Shown here piece by piece: positions 44,570 to 52,764 of a stretch of 64,000 nt of DNA. The translations under genes were made by a program, and so were the position numbers. The stretch is from Mesorhizobium atlanticum (lineage in GTDB: Bacteria > Pseudomonadota > Alphaproteobacteria > Rhizobiales > Rhizobiaceae): the NCBI RefSeq assembly GCF_003289965.1, contig NZ_QMBQ01000003.1, forward strand, positions 124,001 to 188,000. Direction: 5' to 3'. Numbering within the stretch: the first letter of the stretch is position 1; the number at the start of each line of letters is the position of its first letter. A model generated the notes under the pieces. That model saw nothing but the letters and a program-made list of their open reading frames with translations. It had not been told where the DNA came from and made no database searches.

Positions 44570-46405
44570 TTAGTCGTTGAACTGGCGCATGCCGAAGGTC
44601 GAGGGTTTCAGGCCGTAGCGGGTGTCGAAGTCGTCGTCCGGCTGGGGACGGGGGGCTGCGGTGGCCGGCTTCTTGTAGTCCGGGTCGCCGGCCTGCCGAG
44701 CCGAGTCCACGGCCTCGGCGAAGGCCATGGCCTGCTGTGGCTTCGGCACGTTGCGGAGCCGCTCGACGATCATGGCCAGATCGACGTCGCTGCCGTCCAC
44801 GGAGGGCTCGACCTGCTCCCTTTTCGCGGTTCCGGGGATGAACTCCTGCGCCAGCTTCTCGAATTTCAACCGCATGGTGGTCGCGACGCCTTCGCCGAAG
44901 GCAATGGCTTCGCGCTGCCCCATCGACGACAGGAACGCCAGCGTCGAGGCCGAGGAGTCGGCGATCGCCGACCGGATGATTGCCTGGTCCTGCTCGTTGG
45001 CAAGGCGCATGGCGAAGAAGGTCGAGCACTGCGACAGGATGGTCGGATCGAGCTCGCCCGGGCGCTGGGTGACGACACCCAGATAGCAGCCATATTTGCG
45101 GCCTTCCTTGGCGATGCGCGACAGCGCATGCCTGGTCGGCGCGAAGCCGAGGCGCGGATCAGCCGGCATGTAGCGGTGCGCTTCCTCGCAAAGCAGGAGC
45201 AGCCTCAGCCGGCCCTCGCTCCACAAGGCCAGGTCGAAGGCCAGGCGCGCCAGCACCGAGCAGACCGAGTTGACCACTTCCGAAGGCATGCCCGCCATCT
45301 CGAAGCAGGTGACCGGGCGGCCGTGATTGGGAACACGGAAGATATTGCCGATCGTCTCGTGGATCGTGTCCTCGATCAGGCGGGAATTGAACATGAAGCG
45401 GTAACGCGGATCGGCGGCCGCCGATTCGATGCGCGTCTTCAGCGACTTCAGGATCGGGCGATCGTTCTTGCTTTCGAGCAGGCCCATGCGCTCGTCGATC
45501 TGCTTGATGAGATCGGCGATGCGGTAAGGCACCGGCGTATCCGCCGTCAGCGCATCGCTGCCGCGCCTGACATAGGTGCCGGAACTGGGGTTGCGGTAGA
45601 GGTTCTTGGCCGCCGGGATCAGGTCGCGCAGGACATCCACTTCCTCGGGTAGCGTTTCGCGGCCGCGAAACAGCACTTCGGCGAATTCCTCCAGCCTGAA
45701 CATCCAGAATGGCAGGTCAAGCGTCTTGGAATCGACCTTGACGCAATATTCCGGCAGCGAGGCCGCGAACTCGTTATGCGGGTCGAGGATGAGCACGCGC
45801 AGGTCCGGCCGCGCCTCGATCGATTTGCGCAAGAGCAGCGAGACCGCCGTGGACTTGCCGACGCCGGTGGTGCCGACGATGGCGAAATGGCGCGCCAGCG
45901 TGTCGTCGATAGCGATGTTGGCATCGATCGATTCATCCTGCGACAGCGTGCCGATGGTGACCGAATGGCGTCCGGCCAGATCGTAGACCGCCTGCAGGTC
46001 GCGGCTGCGGATACGGTGAGCGATGGCGCCGATATGCGGATAGGCGGTGATCCCGCGGTCGAAGATCGGCTTGGCGCCGGGCTCCGCGCCGTCGCGCACT
46101 TCGCCGATCAATTCGATGCTGACCTCGATCGGGTTCTGGCCTTCATTGCTCCAGGCGCGGTCCGATTTGCCGATCTCATAGACGAGGCCGACCGTGCGCG
46201 TCGTGCCGAGATTGATGGAGATCATCTTGCCGACCGTCCACTGGCCGGTGACCGTGCCGTCGGCATCCTCGGCGTAGGCGCTGATGGTGGCGCGCGCGCC
46301 GTCGCATTGCACGACATTGCCGAGAATGCGTTTGTCGCTTTGCAGGGCGTTGCGGCGCTCCTGCGAAATCGGTTCGCCAACGGAGGCTTCGCGTTCGACA
46401 AACAT
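44570..46405 (-). CDS. HerA-like ATPase (DUF87 family)
   Basis: A 611-residue FtsK/HerA-superfamily ATPase. An N-terminal beta-barrel (HAS-like: KRILGNVVQCDGARATISAY) precedes Walker A in AIVGTTGVGKSTAVSLLLRK and Walker B in GRLRLLLLCEEAHRYMPADP. The conserved arginine region RKYGCYLGVVTQRPGELDPT follows. HerA normally pairs with the NurA nuclease for DNA end resection, or acts in defence systems. No NurA or nuclease gene is adjacent, so its partner and role are unclear. The gene is monocistronic, divergent from the XRE-cupin gene. Confidence 0.85.
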   Translation of the reverse strand: MFVEREASVGEPISQERRNALQSDKRILGNVVQCDGARATISAYAEDADGTVTGQWTVGKMISINLGTTRTVGLVYEIGKSDRAWSNEGQNPIEVSIELIGEVRDGAEPGAKPIFDRGITAYPHIGAIAHRIRSRDLQAVYDLAGRHSVTIGTLSQDESIDANIAIDDTLARHFAIVGTTGVGKSTAVSLLLRKSIEARPDLRVLILDPHNEFAASLPEYCVKVDSKTLDLPFWMFRLEEFAEVLFRGRETLPEEVDVLRDLIPAAKNLYRNPSSGTYVRRGSDALTADTPVPYRIADLIKQIDERMGLLESKNDRPILKSLKTRIESAAADPRYRFMFNSRLIEDTIHETIGNIFRVPNHGRPVTCFEMAGMPSEVVNSVCSVLARLAFDLALWSEGRLRLLLLCEEAHRYMPADPRLGFAPTRHALSRIAKEGRKYGCYLGVVTQRPGELDPTILSQCSTFFAMRLANEQDQAIIRSAIADSSASTLAFLSSMGQREAIAFGEGVATTMRLKFEKLAQEFIPGTAKREQVEPSVDGSDVDLAMIVERLRNVPKPQQAMAFAEAVDSARQAGDPDYKKPATAAPRPQPDDDFDTRYGLKPSTFGMRQFND

Positions 46406-46542
46406 GACTGACCTGGTCCCATTCCCTGGAGCATCGACCCTATCCAGGCGGGGTTAAATTGAGGTGAGGTCGAATGGTGTAGACGGTGTTAAGGCGGCCG
46501 CGACAATTCGATCGAATGGCCTCTTCCCAGATTTCGCAATTC

Positions 46543-46572
46543 CGATATATTGAACGAATGGACGATATATCG
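46543..46572. promoter_or_regulatory. Repeated CGATATAT sites at the XRE-cupin gene start
   Basis: CGATATATTG (46543-46552) and the perfect palindrome CGATATATCG (46563-46572) are exactly 20 bp apart, about two helical turns. The second overlaps the first codons of the regulator gene. They look like a pair of operators for autoregulation. Confidence 0.55.
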
Positions 46573-47124
46573 AATGACATCACGGCCACGATCGGGAGGC
46601 GAATCCGTTCCGAAAGGACGGTGAGAGACTGGTCGCTGGCCGAGCTTGCGAGGCGCTCGGACGTGTCCAAAGCGATGCTGAGCGCCATCGAGCGCGGCGC
46701 GACCAGTCCGACCGCGGCACTCCTGGTGCGTATCGCGGCCGCCTTCGGCATGACGCTGTCGACGCTGATCGCACGGGCCGAACTGCAAGGCGGCGGCGTT
46801 TCGCGCAGGGACGACCAGCCGGTGTGGCAGGATCCGGCAACCGGTTACATCCGGCGGCATCTGTCGCCGGCATCGCAGATGCCGCTCGAACTGATCAGGG
46901 TCAGCCTGCCGGCGGGCGCCAGGGTCAGCCTTCCGGCCGCCTCCTACGCTTTCATCAAGCAGCAGATCTGGCTGATCGATGGAAGGCTGGATTTCACCGA
47001 GGGCGATGTGGTGCACCGGCTCGAGCCCGGCGACTGCCTGGCGCTGGGAGCGCCGGCGGACTGCGTCTTTCATGCTCCCGGACCGGCTGCGGCGGAGTAT
47101 CTCGTGGCGCTGGTCAGGGACTGA
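46558..47124 (+). CDS. XRE-family regulator with C-terminal cupin domain
   Basis: A 188-residue regulator. The HTH is IGRRIRSERTVRDWSLAELA, RRSDVSKAMLSAIERGATSP, TAALLVRIAAAFGM. A cupin fold follows from about residue 105 (SPASQMPLELIRVSLPAGAR, then LIDGRLDFTEGDVVHRLEPG). Such proteins (SutR/PuuR-like) sense small metabolites or sulfur/amine status. I chose ATG 46558; ATG 46516 would add 14 residues and would include the first operator-like site. It heads a likely three-gene operon with the small gene at 47130 and the acetyltransferase at 47477. Confidence 0.88.
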   Translation: MDDISNDITATIGRRIRSERTVRDWSLAELARRSDVSKAMLSAIERGATSPTAALLVRIAAAFGMTLSTLIARAELQGGGVSRRDDQPVWQDPATGYIRRHLSPASQMPLELIRVSLPAGARVSLPAASYAFIKQQIWLIDGRLDFTEGDVVHRLEPGDCLALGAPADCVFHAPGPAAAEYLVALVRD

Positions 47125-47129
47125 TCTAG

Positions 47130-47438
47130 ATGCCTCGACGACCAAAACGCTCGCACAATGGCGGGCCGCCGCTCGACGACTATGAAGGACCGCCCTGGGG
47201 CAAGGATGACGCCTACATTTTCCTCGCCTGGCGCGCCGCTCACGACAAGGCGTGGAAGGCGCCGAGCCAAGCCGTCATGCTGATGCGGCTGGAGAGAGCC
47301 GAGCGGCTCGGGCTGACCTATGAGGAATACACGCTCGAGATCCTGGAGCGCGGCCGCCATCTCAGCGAGGACGACGCCGGCCGGATCGCTGAAATCCGGC
47401 GGGCGCGCCGGCGCAGGCGGATCAGCCATTTCGAATGA
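47130..47438 (+). CDS. Small basic protein with HNGGPPLDD motif
   Basis: A 102-residue protein. The N-terminus MPRRPKRSHNGGPPLDDYEG contains the short HNGGPPL(D/E) motif that I recall in many otherwise unrelated small alphaproteobacterial proteins. The middle is helical (AYIFLAWRAAHDKAWKAPSQ, AVMLMRLERAERLGLTYEEY) and the C-terminus is a basic RRARRRRRISHF tract. Its start is five bases after the XRE-cupin stop, so the two are co-expressed. DNA or RNA binding is possible from the charge; function unknown. Confidence 0.7.
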   Translation: MPRRPKRSHNGGPPLDDYEGPPWGKDDAYIFLAWRAAHDKAWKAPSQAVMLMRLERAERLGLTYEEYTLEILERGRHLSEDDAGRIAEIRRARRRRRISHFE

Positions 47439-47476
47439 CCTTTTCCTGATGCCGCATAGCCTTGGAGAACACCGGC

Positions 47477-48016
47477 ATGAACACACTTGAAATCCGGGCC
47501 TTGACCGAAGATGCGGCGACCGTCGCGATGCTCGCCGATCTGTTGATCGAGACCGTCGCCGCCGGCGGATCGGTGAGCTTCATGCATCCGTTGCCGGCGG
47601 AGGTTGCGCGGGATTTCTGGCGCAAGTCGCTTGCAGCGGCGGCGCGCGGCGAAAGGGCGGTGCTGGGCGCATGGCAGGGCGGGGTGCTTGCAGGCACCGT
47701 CACGCTGCTGCTCGACTTTCCGCCCAACCAGCCGCACCGCGCCGAGATCGCCAAGCTGATGACCGACCGGGGCTATCGCGGCAGGGGTATCGCGACGCGC
47801 CTGATGCAGGAAGCCGAGAAATTCGCCGTCGAGAAAGGCCGCACGTTGCTTGTGCTGGACACGGCGCGCGAAGAGGGCGCGGCGGGCCTTTATGAGAAGC
47901 TCGGCTTCACGCTGACCGGCGAGATCCCGGACTTTGCGCTGAAGCCGCATGGCGGACTGACCGGGACGCTGATCTACTGGAAGCGGATAGGAGCAGGGGC
48001 CCGTACGCTATCCTGA
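47477..48016 (+). CDS. GNAT family N-acetyltransferase
   Basis: A 179-residue enzyme. The acetyl-CoA loop is KLMTDRGYRGRGIATRLMQE, and VLDTAREEGAAGLYEKLGFT is the usual beta-5/alpha-4 motif. It resembles acetyltransferases that inactivate small amines or amino-acid analogues. ATG 47477 follows GGAGAACACC; the TTG 15 bases upstream is less likely. It is third in the XRE-cupin operon, and its tail overlaps the convergent LysR gene by nine bases. Confidence 0.87.
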   Translation: MNTLEIRALTEDAATVAMLADLLIETVAAGGSVSFMHPLPAEVARDFWRKSLAAAARGERAVLGAWQGGVLAGTVTLLLDFPPNQPHRAEIAKLMTDRGYRGRGIATRLMQEAEKFAVEKGRTLLVLDTAREEGAAGLYEKLGFTLTGEIPDFALKPHGGLTGTLIYWKRIGAGARTLS

Positions 48017-48892
48017 CCTTCCGGCGATACGCGACAGAAGCCAGCGGCGAAAATCCTGTTCGGCGCCGGACAGCCGCGACGACGACGGTCTCGTCAAAAA
48101 GTGGCCCGATGGGCTCGACAGCTCGAAATCCGAAAGCCTGACGAGAGCCTTCTCCTTGAGTGCTGTTTCGATCAGCGGCCGGGACCCCAGCAGCGCGCCG
48201 GCGCCGGCCTTCGCCGCTTCCATGGCGGCGACGAAACTGTCGAAGCGATGCGAGCGCCGGGGCGGTCCGGAAAGCCCCGCGGCGGCAAACCATTCCGCCC
48301 ACATTTCGCGCGCGCCGGCGACCAGGAGAAGCGGCAATGACGTCCAATCGTCATCTCGCGCGAGCGTTGGCGCCGCGACCGGGACAAGCCGCTCGACCGT
48401 CAGCCGGTCGGCTTCGCGCCCGGGAAAGGACCCGTTGCCGAAGCGTATGTCGAGCGCCGAGCCGGGCTGGTCGTAGTCGGTCGGCCGATGGATGGTCACA
48501 AGATCGAGCCGGATCTGCGGCAGCGACTTCGCCAGGTCGGGCAGGGCCGGGATGAGCATCAGAAGGGCAAAGGAGATCGGAACCCGGATCGAGACCGTCT
48601 GCACAGCGCGGGGCTCGAACAGCTCGTTGGTGCTGTTGCCGATGGTCGCGAATGCCGACTGGATGTGCGGGAGGTAGGCCGCGCCCTCCGGCGACAGCGT
48701 CACGCCGCGCGCCAGGCGCGCGAACAACCGCGTCTTGAGCCGCTCTTCCAGGAAGCGGATGTGCTGGCTGACGGCGGCTTGGGTGAGGCCGAGCTCGGCG
48801 GCTGCGGCGGTGAAGTTCGACAGGCGGGCGGCAGCCTCGAAACTGCGCAGCCAGTCGAGCGGAGGCATCGTGTCGAGAGCTTTTGCAGCCAT
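48008..48892 (-). CDS. LysR family regulator (GcvA-like), probable regulator of tmpAB
   Basis: A 294-residue LysR regulator. The HTH is PLDWLRSFEAAARLSNFTAA, AAELGLTQAAVSQHIRFLEE, RLKTRLFARLARGVTLSPEG, the GcvA-type pattern. The C-terminal co-inducer domain includes RIPVPISFALLMLIPALPDL-like beta segments. It is divergent from the dioxygenase gene at 49002, 109 bases away, with an AT-rich dyad between, the classic arrangement for a LysR regulator and its target operon. Confidence 0.88.
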   Translation of the reverse strand: MAAKALDTMPPLDWLRSFEAAARLSNFTAAAAELGLTQAAVSQHIRFLEERLKTRLFARLARGVTLSPEGAAYLPHIQSAFATIGNSTNELFEPRAVQTVSIRVPISFALLMLIPALPDLAKSLPQIRLDLVTIHRPTDYDQPGSALDIRFGNGSFPGREADRLTVERLVPVAAPTLARDDDWTSLPLLLVAGAREMWAEWFAAAGLSGPPRRSHRFDSFVAAMEAAKAGAGALLGSRPLIETALKEKALVRLSDFELSSPSGHFLTRPSSSRLSGAEQDFRRWLLSRIAGRSG

Positions 48893-48922
48893 CAGAAATT
48901 TACGACCATTACCCGAAAAACG

Positions 48923-48936
48923 ATAATTTGAATTAT
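48923..48936. promoter_or_regulatory. Probable LysR binding dyad
   Basis: ATAATT-TG-AATTAT is a perfect dyad and the most AT-rich spot in the divergent region between the LysR gene and tmpA. It fits the T-N11-A pattern expected for LysR-type boxes. Confidence 0.55.
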
Positions 48937-49001
48937 GTCTCTTTGGACGTCATCATGCAATCCGTGCCCGCAGCCGCGGGTAAAGATGGAGCTTCTGGGA
49001 C

Positions 49002-50153
49002 ATGCTGACGACAGCGACGCTGGGCGACGAGGGACGAACGATCGAGCTTGGCTGGAAAGACGGGGCGCGCAACCGCTTCCATGCCATGTGGCTGCGCGAC
49101 AATGCGCTGGACGACAAGACGCGCGGCGCCGGCAACGGCCAGCGGCTGATCACCATCCTCGACATTCCGGCCGAAACGCGGATCGGCGCGGCCTCGATCA
49201 AGGGCGAGGTGCTCGAGGTCACATTCGTCCCTGAAGGCAAGACCGTCGGCTTTCCCGCGGGCTGGCTCCGCGCTCATGCCTACGATCGTGGCGAGGCTCG
49301 CGAGCCTGGCTGGACCGGAGGCGACATAAGGCGCTGGACGAAAGCCACGATGCAGAACTCCGTGCCGCGCGCGACCTATGCGGATGCCAGCCGCGACGGC
49401 AATGTGCTGCGGCAATGGCTGGCCGCGGTGCGCAGCTACGGCTTCGCCGTCATGGACGGCCTACCCACGGAATCCGGCGCGCTGTGCAAGGTGGCCGACC
49501 TCTTCGGGTACATCCGGGAGACCAATTACGGGCGTTGGTTCGAGGTGCGGGCCGAGGTCAATCCGAACAATCTCGCCTACACCAATCTCGGCCTGCAGGC
49601 GCATACTGACAATCCCTACCGCGACCCGGTGCCGACGCTGCAGATTCTCGCCTGCATCGAGAACACGGTCGAAGGCGGCGAATCCAGCGTCGTCGACGGT
49701 TTCGCCGTAGCTGCCGCGTTGCAGGCCGAAAACCCGGAGGGCTTCCGGCTGCTTTCGTCCTATCCGGCGCGCTTCGAATATGCCGGCTCGTCGGGCGTCC
49801 GGCTGCAGTCCAAGCGGCCGATGATCGAGCTCGGGCCCGATGGTGAGCTGATCTGCATCCGCTTCAACAACCGCTCGCTGGCGCCGGTCGTCGATGTGCC
49901 TTTCGCCGAGATGGAGAAGTACTACGCGGCCTATCGCCGGTTCGCCGAACTGATCGAGGATACTGCCTTCGAGGTGACCTTCAAGCTCGGGGCGGGAGAG
50001 TCCTTCATCGTCGACAACACGCGCGTCTTGCATGCGCGCAAGGCGTTTTCCGGCAGCGGCAAGCGCTGGCTGCAAGGCTGCTACGCCGACAAGGACGGCC
50101 TGCTGTCGACGCTTGCCGCGATCGAGCATGATTTCAGGGAGGCGGCGGAATGA
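49002..50153 (+). CDS. tmpA: TauD-type dioxygenase, probable 2-trimethylaminoethylphosphonate hydroxylase
   Basis: A 383-residue Fe(II)/2-oxoglutarate oxygenase of the gamma-butyrobetaine hydroxylase group. An N-terminal DUF971-like domain (residues 1-100) precedes the TauD domain. The metal triad appears as His201 and Asp203 ([11 protein letters not shown]) and His344 ([10 protein letters not shown]), and Arg355 may bind 2-oxoglutarate. The cysteine zinc ligands of true gamma-butyrobetaine hydroxylase are missing in [11 protein letters not shown]. The next gene, overlapping by four bases, is a PhnZ/TmpB-like enzyme. That pairing points to TmpA, which hydroxylates the carbon next to phosphorus in 2-trimethylaminoethylphosphonate. 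A gamma-butyrobetaine role is the alternative. Confidence 0.78.
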   Translation: MLTTATLGDEGRTIELGWKDGARNRFHAMWLRDNALDDKTRGAGNGQRLITILDIPAETRIGAASIKGEVLEVTFVPEGKTVGFPAGWLRAHAYDRGEAREPGWTGGDIRRWTKATMQNSVPRATYADASRDGNVLRQWLAAVRSYGFAVMDGLPTESGALCKVADLFGYIRETNYGRWFEVRAEVNPNNLAYTNLGLQAHTDNPYRDPVPTLQILACIENTVEGGESSVVDGFAVAAALQAENPEGFRLLSSYPARFEYAGSSGVRLQSKRPMIELGPDGELICIRFNNRSLAPVVDVPFAEMEKYYAAYRRFAELIEDTAFEVTFKLGAGESFIVDNTRVLHARKAFSGSGKRWLQGCYADKDGLLSTLAAIEHDFREAAE

Positions 50154-50740
50154 AGCCGAATGAATTGAACGCCGGCAACATCGTCGAATTCATCGCCGAT
50201 ATTTTCGAGCGCCGTGGTGCGGAATCCTACCTCGGCGAGCCGGTCACGATGTCCGAGCATATGCTGCAGGGCGCGTGGCTCGCCGAGCAGGACGGCGCGC
50301 CGGAGGAACTGGTGGCGGCGGCGCTGCTTCACGACATCGGCCACTATACCAGCGAGTTCGGCACCTATTCGCCCGAGGACGTGGAGGACAAGCACCATGA
50401 CGAGGCGGGCGGCGAGGTGCTCGCGCCTTTCTTTCCGCCCGTCATCGTCGAATGCGTCAGGCTGCATGTCTCGGCCAAGCGCTATCTCTGTGCCACCGAC
50501 CCTACCTACTTCAGCAAGCTGTCACCGGCCTCGGTGCATACGCTGTCGCTGCAGGGCGGGCCGATGAGTGCAGAGGAAGTGGCCGAGTTCCGCAGCAATC
50601 CCTTCCATGACGAAGCGGTGCGCGTGCGCATCTGGGACGAGGGCGGCAAGGTCGCCAACATGAAGACGCGCGCCTTTCGCGATTACGTGCCGCTGCTCGA
50701 GCGCGTGGTGAAAAAGTTCGAGGCGGAAAAGGCGGCCTAG
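50150..50740 (+). CDS. tmpB: HD-domain mixed-valent diiron oxygenase, probable TmpB/PhnZ-type C-P cleavage enzyme
   Basis: A 196-residue HD-domain protein. The PhnZ-type residues are all present with the same spacing: Tyr27, Glu30 and His37 in [12 protein letters not shown], His61-Asp62 in LLHDIGHY, His83, His106 in [10 protein letters not shown], and Asp163 in RIWDEGG. In PhnZ, Tyr24, Glu27 and His34 have identical intervals. PhnZ and TmpB use O2 and a diiron centre to cleave the C-P bond of alpha-hydroxyphosphonates, releasing phosphate. ATGA overlap with the dioxygenase gene implies a coupled two-step pathway. The substrate (trimethylated or plain aminoethylphosphonate) is inferred from the partner. 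Confidence 0.8.
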   Translation: MKPNELNAGNIVEFIADIFERRGAESYLGEPVTMSEHMLQGAWLAEQDGAPEELVAAALLHDIGHYTSEFGTYSPEDVEDKHHDEAGGEVLAPFFPPVIVECVRLHVSAKRYLCATDPTYFSKLSPASVHTLSLQGGPMSAEEVAEFRSNPFHDEAVRVRIWDEGGKVANMKTRAFRDYVPLLERVVKKFEAEKAA

Positions 50741-50742
50741 AC

Positions 50743-50770
50743 GCGGAAGCCCGGCTGGCCGGGCTTCCGC
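50743..50770. terminator. Strong hairpin between convergent tmpB and monooxygenase genes
   Basis: A perfect 12-bp stem GCGGAAGCCCGG / CCGGGCTTCCGC with a CTGG loop starts two bases after the tmpB stop. No T-run follows on either strand, but place and stability suit a bidirectional terminator. Confidence 0.7.
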
Positions 50771-50791
50771 CATCTGCGAGAGCGTTGTGCG

Positions 50792-52600
50792 TCAGCTCTT
50801 GTGGTAGACCTCCTGCAACCCATAGACCGGGGTAGGTAACCCGACCTGCCTGGCCTTCAGCTGCAGCGCAAGATACTGCGAGTAGTGCCGCGACTGGTGC
50901 AGGTTGCCGCCATGGAACCACAGCGCCTCCTGCTGCGTCGGCTTCCACATGTTGCGCTGTTCGCCTTCCCAGGGACCCGGATCCTTGGTGGTGGCGGAGC
51001 CGAGGCCCCAGACCTTGCCGACCTTGTCGGCCACCTCCTGCGAGATCAAGTCCGCGGCCCAGCCGTTCATCGAGCCGTAGCCGGTGGCATAGATCACCAG
51101 GTCGGCCGGCAATTCGGTGCCGTCGACGAATTTGACGCCGGTTTCGGTGAGCTCCTGCACCGCCGCACCCGGTCCGCTCTTCAATTTGATCGAGCCGTCG
51201 ATGACGAGGTCGCAGGCGCCGACATCGATGTAATAGCCTGAGCCACGGCGCAGGTATTTCATGAACAGGCCCGACCCGTCGTCGCCCCAGTCGAGCATGA
51301 AGCCCGCCTTTTCCAGGTCTTCGTAGAATTTCGCGTCGCGCTCCTTCATCTGTTCGTAGAGCGGAATCTGGAACTCGTGCAGGATGCGGTAGGGTAGCGA
51401 GGCGAAGATCATGTCGGCCTTGCGCGTCGTCATGCCGTTCTCCACCGCCTGCTCGGAGTAGAGCGCGCCAAGCCCTATATCCATCAGCGTGTCCGACTTG
51501 ACGATGTGGGTGGACGAGCGCTGCACCATTGTCACGTCGGCGCCGCCTTCCCATAGTGCCGCGCAGATGTCGTGCGCCGAGTTGTTGGAGCCGATGACCA
51601 CCACCTTCTTGCCCCGGTATTTATCCGGGCCGGGATGGGTCGAGGAATGCTGCTGCTCGCCCTTAAAGATGTCCTGGCCTTTGTATTTCGGCCAGTTCGC
51701 CTTGCCCGACATACCGGTCGCCAGCACCAACTGCTTGGGCTTGAGCACGATCTCCTTGCCGTCGCGTTCGACGACCACGGTCCATTCCTTCGTCTTCTCA
51801 TCGTATCTGGCGGACTTCGCAGTGGTGGAGGACCAGTAGTTCAGCTCCATCACCTTGGTGTACATCTCCAGCCAGTCGCCGATTTTGTCCTTCGGCGCGA
51901 AGATCGGCCAGTTCTTCGGGAAGTCGATATAGGGCAGGTGATCGTACCAGACCGGGTCATGCAGGCAGAGCGACTTGTAGCGCTTGCGCCAGGAGTCTCC
52001 GGGACGCTCGTTCTTCTCGATGATGATGGCCGGCACGCCGAGCTGCTTCAGCCTCGCACCGAGCGCGATACCGCCCTGACCGCCGCCGATGATGACGACA
52101 TAGGGTTGCTTGGTATGGCCGAGCGAGGCGATTTCGTCCTCGCGCTCCTCGCGCCAGGTCTTGCGGTCCTTGCCGTGTCCGTGCTTGGCGCCGAGCGGAC
52201 GGGTGAAGCCAGCTTTCTCCTCATGCCCTTTCAGCTCGGCCATCGTGGTGAGCAGGGTCCAGATCAGGTCGCCCTTGAACCGCACGAGGCCGAAGCCGCG
52301 CGCGACGCTGGTCTCGAAGGTGATCCAGGCGGTGATGATGCCGCCGTCCTCACTTGCTTCCTCGCCCTTGGCCACCGCCCAGCCGGTCGGCTTGGTGTTG
52401 GCCAGCGTTGCCTGCAGCATGTCGCGAACTTGGTCCTGTCCCTCCATCGTCTTCAGGTTCCAGGTGAAAGTGACCAGGTCGCGCCAGTAGCAGTCGGCCT
52501 GGAAGCAGTTGACGGCGCTGTCGATGTCGCCGGCTTCCAGCGCCTTGCCGAATTTGTCGAGCAGTGCCTGCGCCTTGGTGGTGGGTGTTCTCTCGAGCAT
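50792..52600 (-). CDS. Flavin-containing monooxygenase with N-terminal NTF2/SnoaL domain
   Basis: A 602-residue protein. Residues 1-130 form an NTF2/SnoaL-like domain (KFGKALEAGDIDSAVNCFQA). A class B flavin monooxygenase follows: FAD motif GGGQGG at 172-177, the fingerprint FKGEQQHSSTHP at 312-323 (FxGxxxHxxx type with His where Baeyer-Villiger enzymes have Trp), and NADPH-binding GSNNSA at 337-342. It should oxygenate an organic substrate using NADPH and O2. ATG 52600 follows GGAGGAGAACA. A sigma-54 promoter lies 35 bases upstream, and the AcoR-type activator gene is directly upstream on the same strand. Confidence 0.88.
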   Translation of the reverse strand: MLERTPTTKAQALLDKFGKALEAGDIDSAVNCFQADCYWRDLVTFTWNLKTMEGQDQVRDMLQATLANTKPTGWAVAKGEEASEDGGIITAWITFETSVARGFGLVRFKGDLIWTLLTTMAELKGHEEKAGFTRPLGAKHGHGKDRKTWREEREDEIASLGHTKQPYVVIIGGGQGGIALGARLKQLGVPAIIIEKNERPGDSWRKRYKSLCLHDPVWYDHLPYIDFPKNWPIFAPKDKIGDWLEMYTKVMELNYWSSTTAKSARYDEKTKEWTVVVERDGKEIVLKPKQLVLATGMSGKANWPKYKGQDIFKGEQQHSSTHPGPDKYRGKKVVVIGSNNSAHDICAALWEGGADVTMVQRSSTHIVKSDTLMDIGLGALYSEQAVENGMTTRKADMIFASLPYRILHEFQIPLYEQMKERDAKFYEDLEKAGFMLDWGDDGSGLFMKYLRRGSGYYIDVGACDLVIDGSIKLKSGPGAAVQELTETGVKFVDGTELPADLVIYATGYGSMNGWAADLISQEVADKVGKVWGLGSATTKDPGPWEGEQRNMWKPTQQEALWFHGGNLHQSRHYSQYLALQLKARQVGLPTPVYGLQEVYHKS

Positions 52601-52634
52601 TTGTTCTCCTCCACTTGCTAGAGTGCGCCATGAG

Positions 52635-52652
52635 CAGCAAGCGGCGTGCCAA
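52635..52652 (-). promoter_or_regulatory. Sigma-54 promoter of the flavin monooxygenase gene
   Basis: The minus strand reads TTGGCACGCCGCTTGCTG. It matches the sigma-54 (RpoN) consensus TGGCACG-N4-TTGCW, with GG and GC correctly spaced. Predicted transcription begins near 52625, about 25 bases before the ATG at 52600. Confidence 0.88.
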
Positions 52653-52764
52653 CCGTAGCGCTCACCATGGATTGCAATGGAATTAACCTGTTAGAGCGAT
52701 CTTCCGTCGCCTTGCCTGTTGCATTTGCTGTTGCGGCGCTGCGGCGCGCCGCAGTCTTGCAATA
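52653..52764. promoter_or_regulatory. Upstream region of the sigma-54 promoter, possible activator sites
   Basis: It holds two direct TGTTGC repeats 12 bp apart near 52717-52734 and a perfect 16-bp palindrome CTGCGGCGCGCCGCAG just beyond, close to the activator gene's stop. The repeats are candidate enhancer sites for the sigma-54 activator. The palindrome may instead be that gene's terminator. Confidence 0.4.

Noticed and set aside
49002..50153. Gamma-butyrobetaine hydroxylase (carnitine synthesis)
   Set aside because: Fold is shared, but the zinc cysteines are absent and the gene is fused translationally to a PhnZ/TmpB-type gene, so TmpA is the better call.
50792..52600. Trimethylamine monooxygenase (Tmm)
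   Set aside because: Tempting beside tmpAB, but the NTF2 fusion, 602-residue length and AcoR/sigma-54 control are not those of Tmm.
52739..52756. 16-bp GC-rich palindrome as a transposon end or integration site
   Set aside because: No direct repeats, transposase or second copy was seen; terminator or activator site is simpler.
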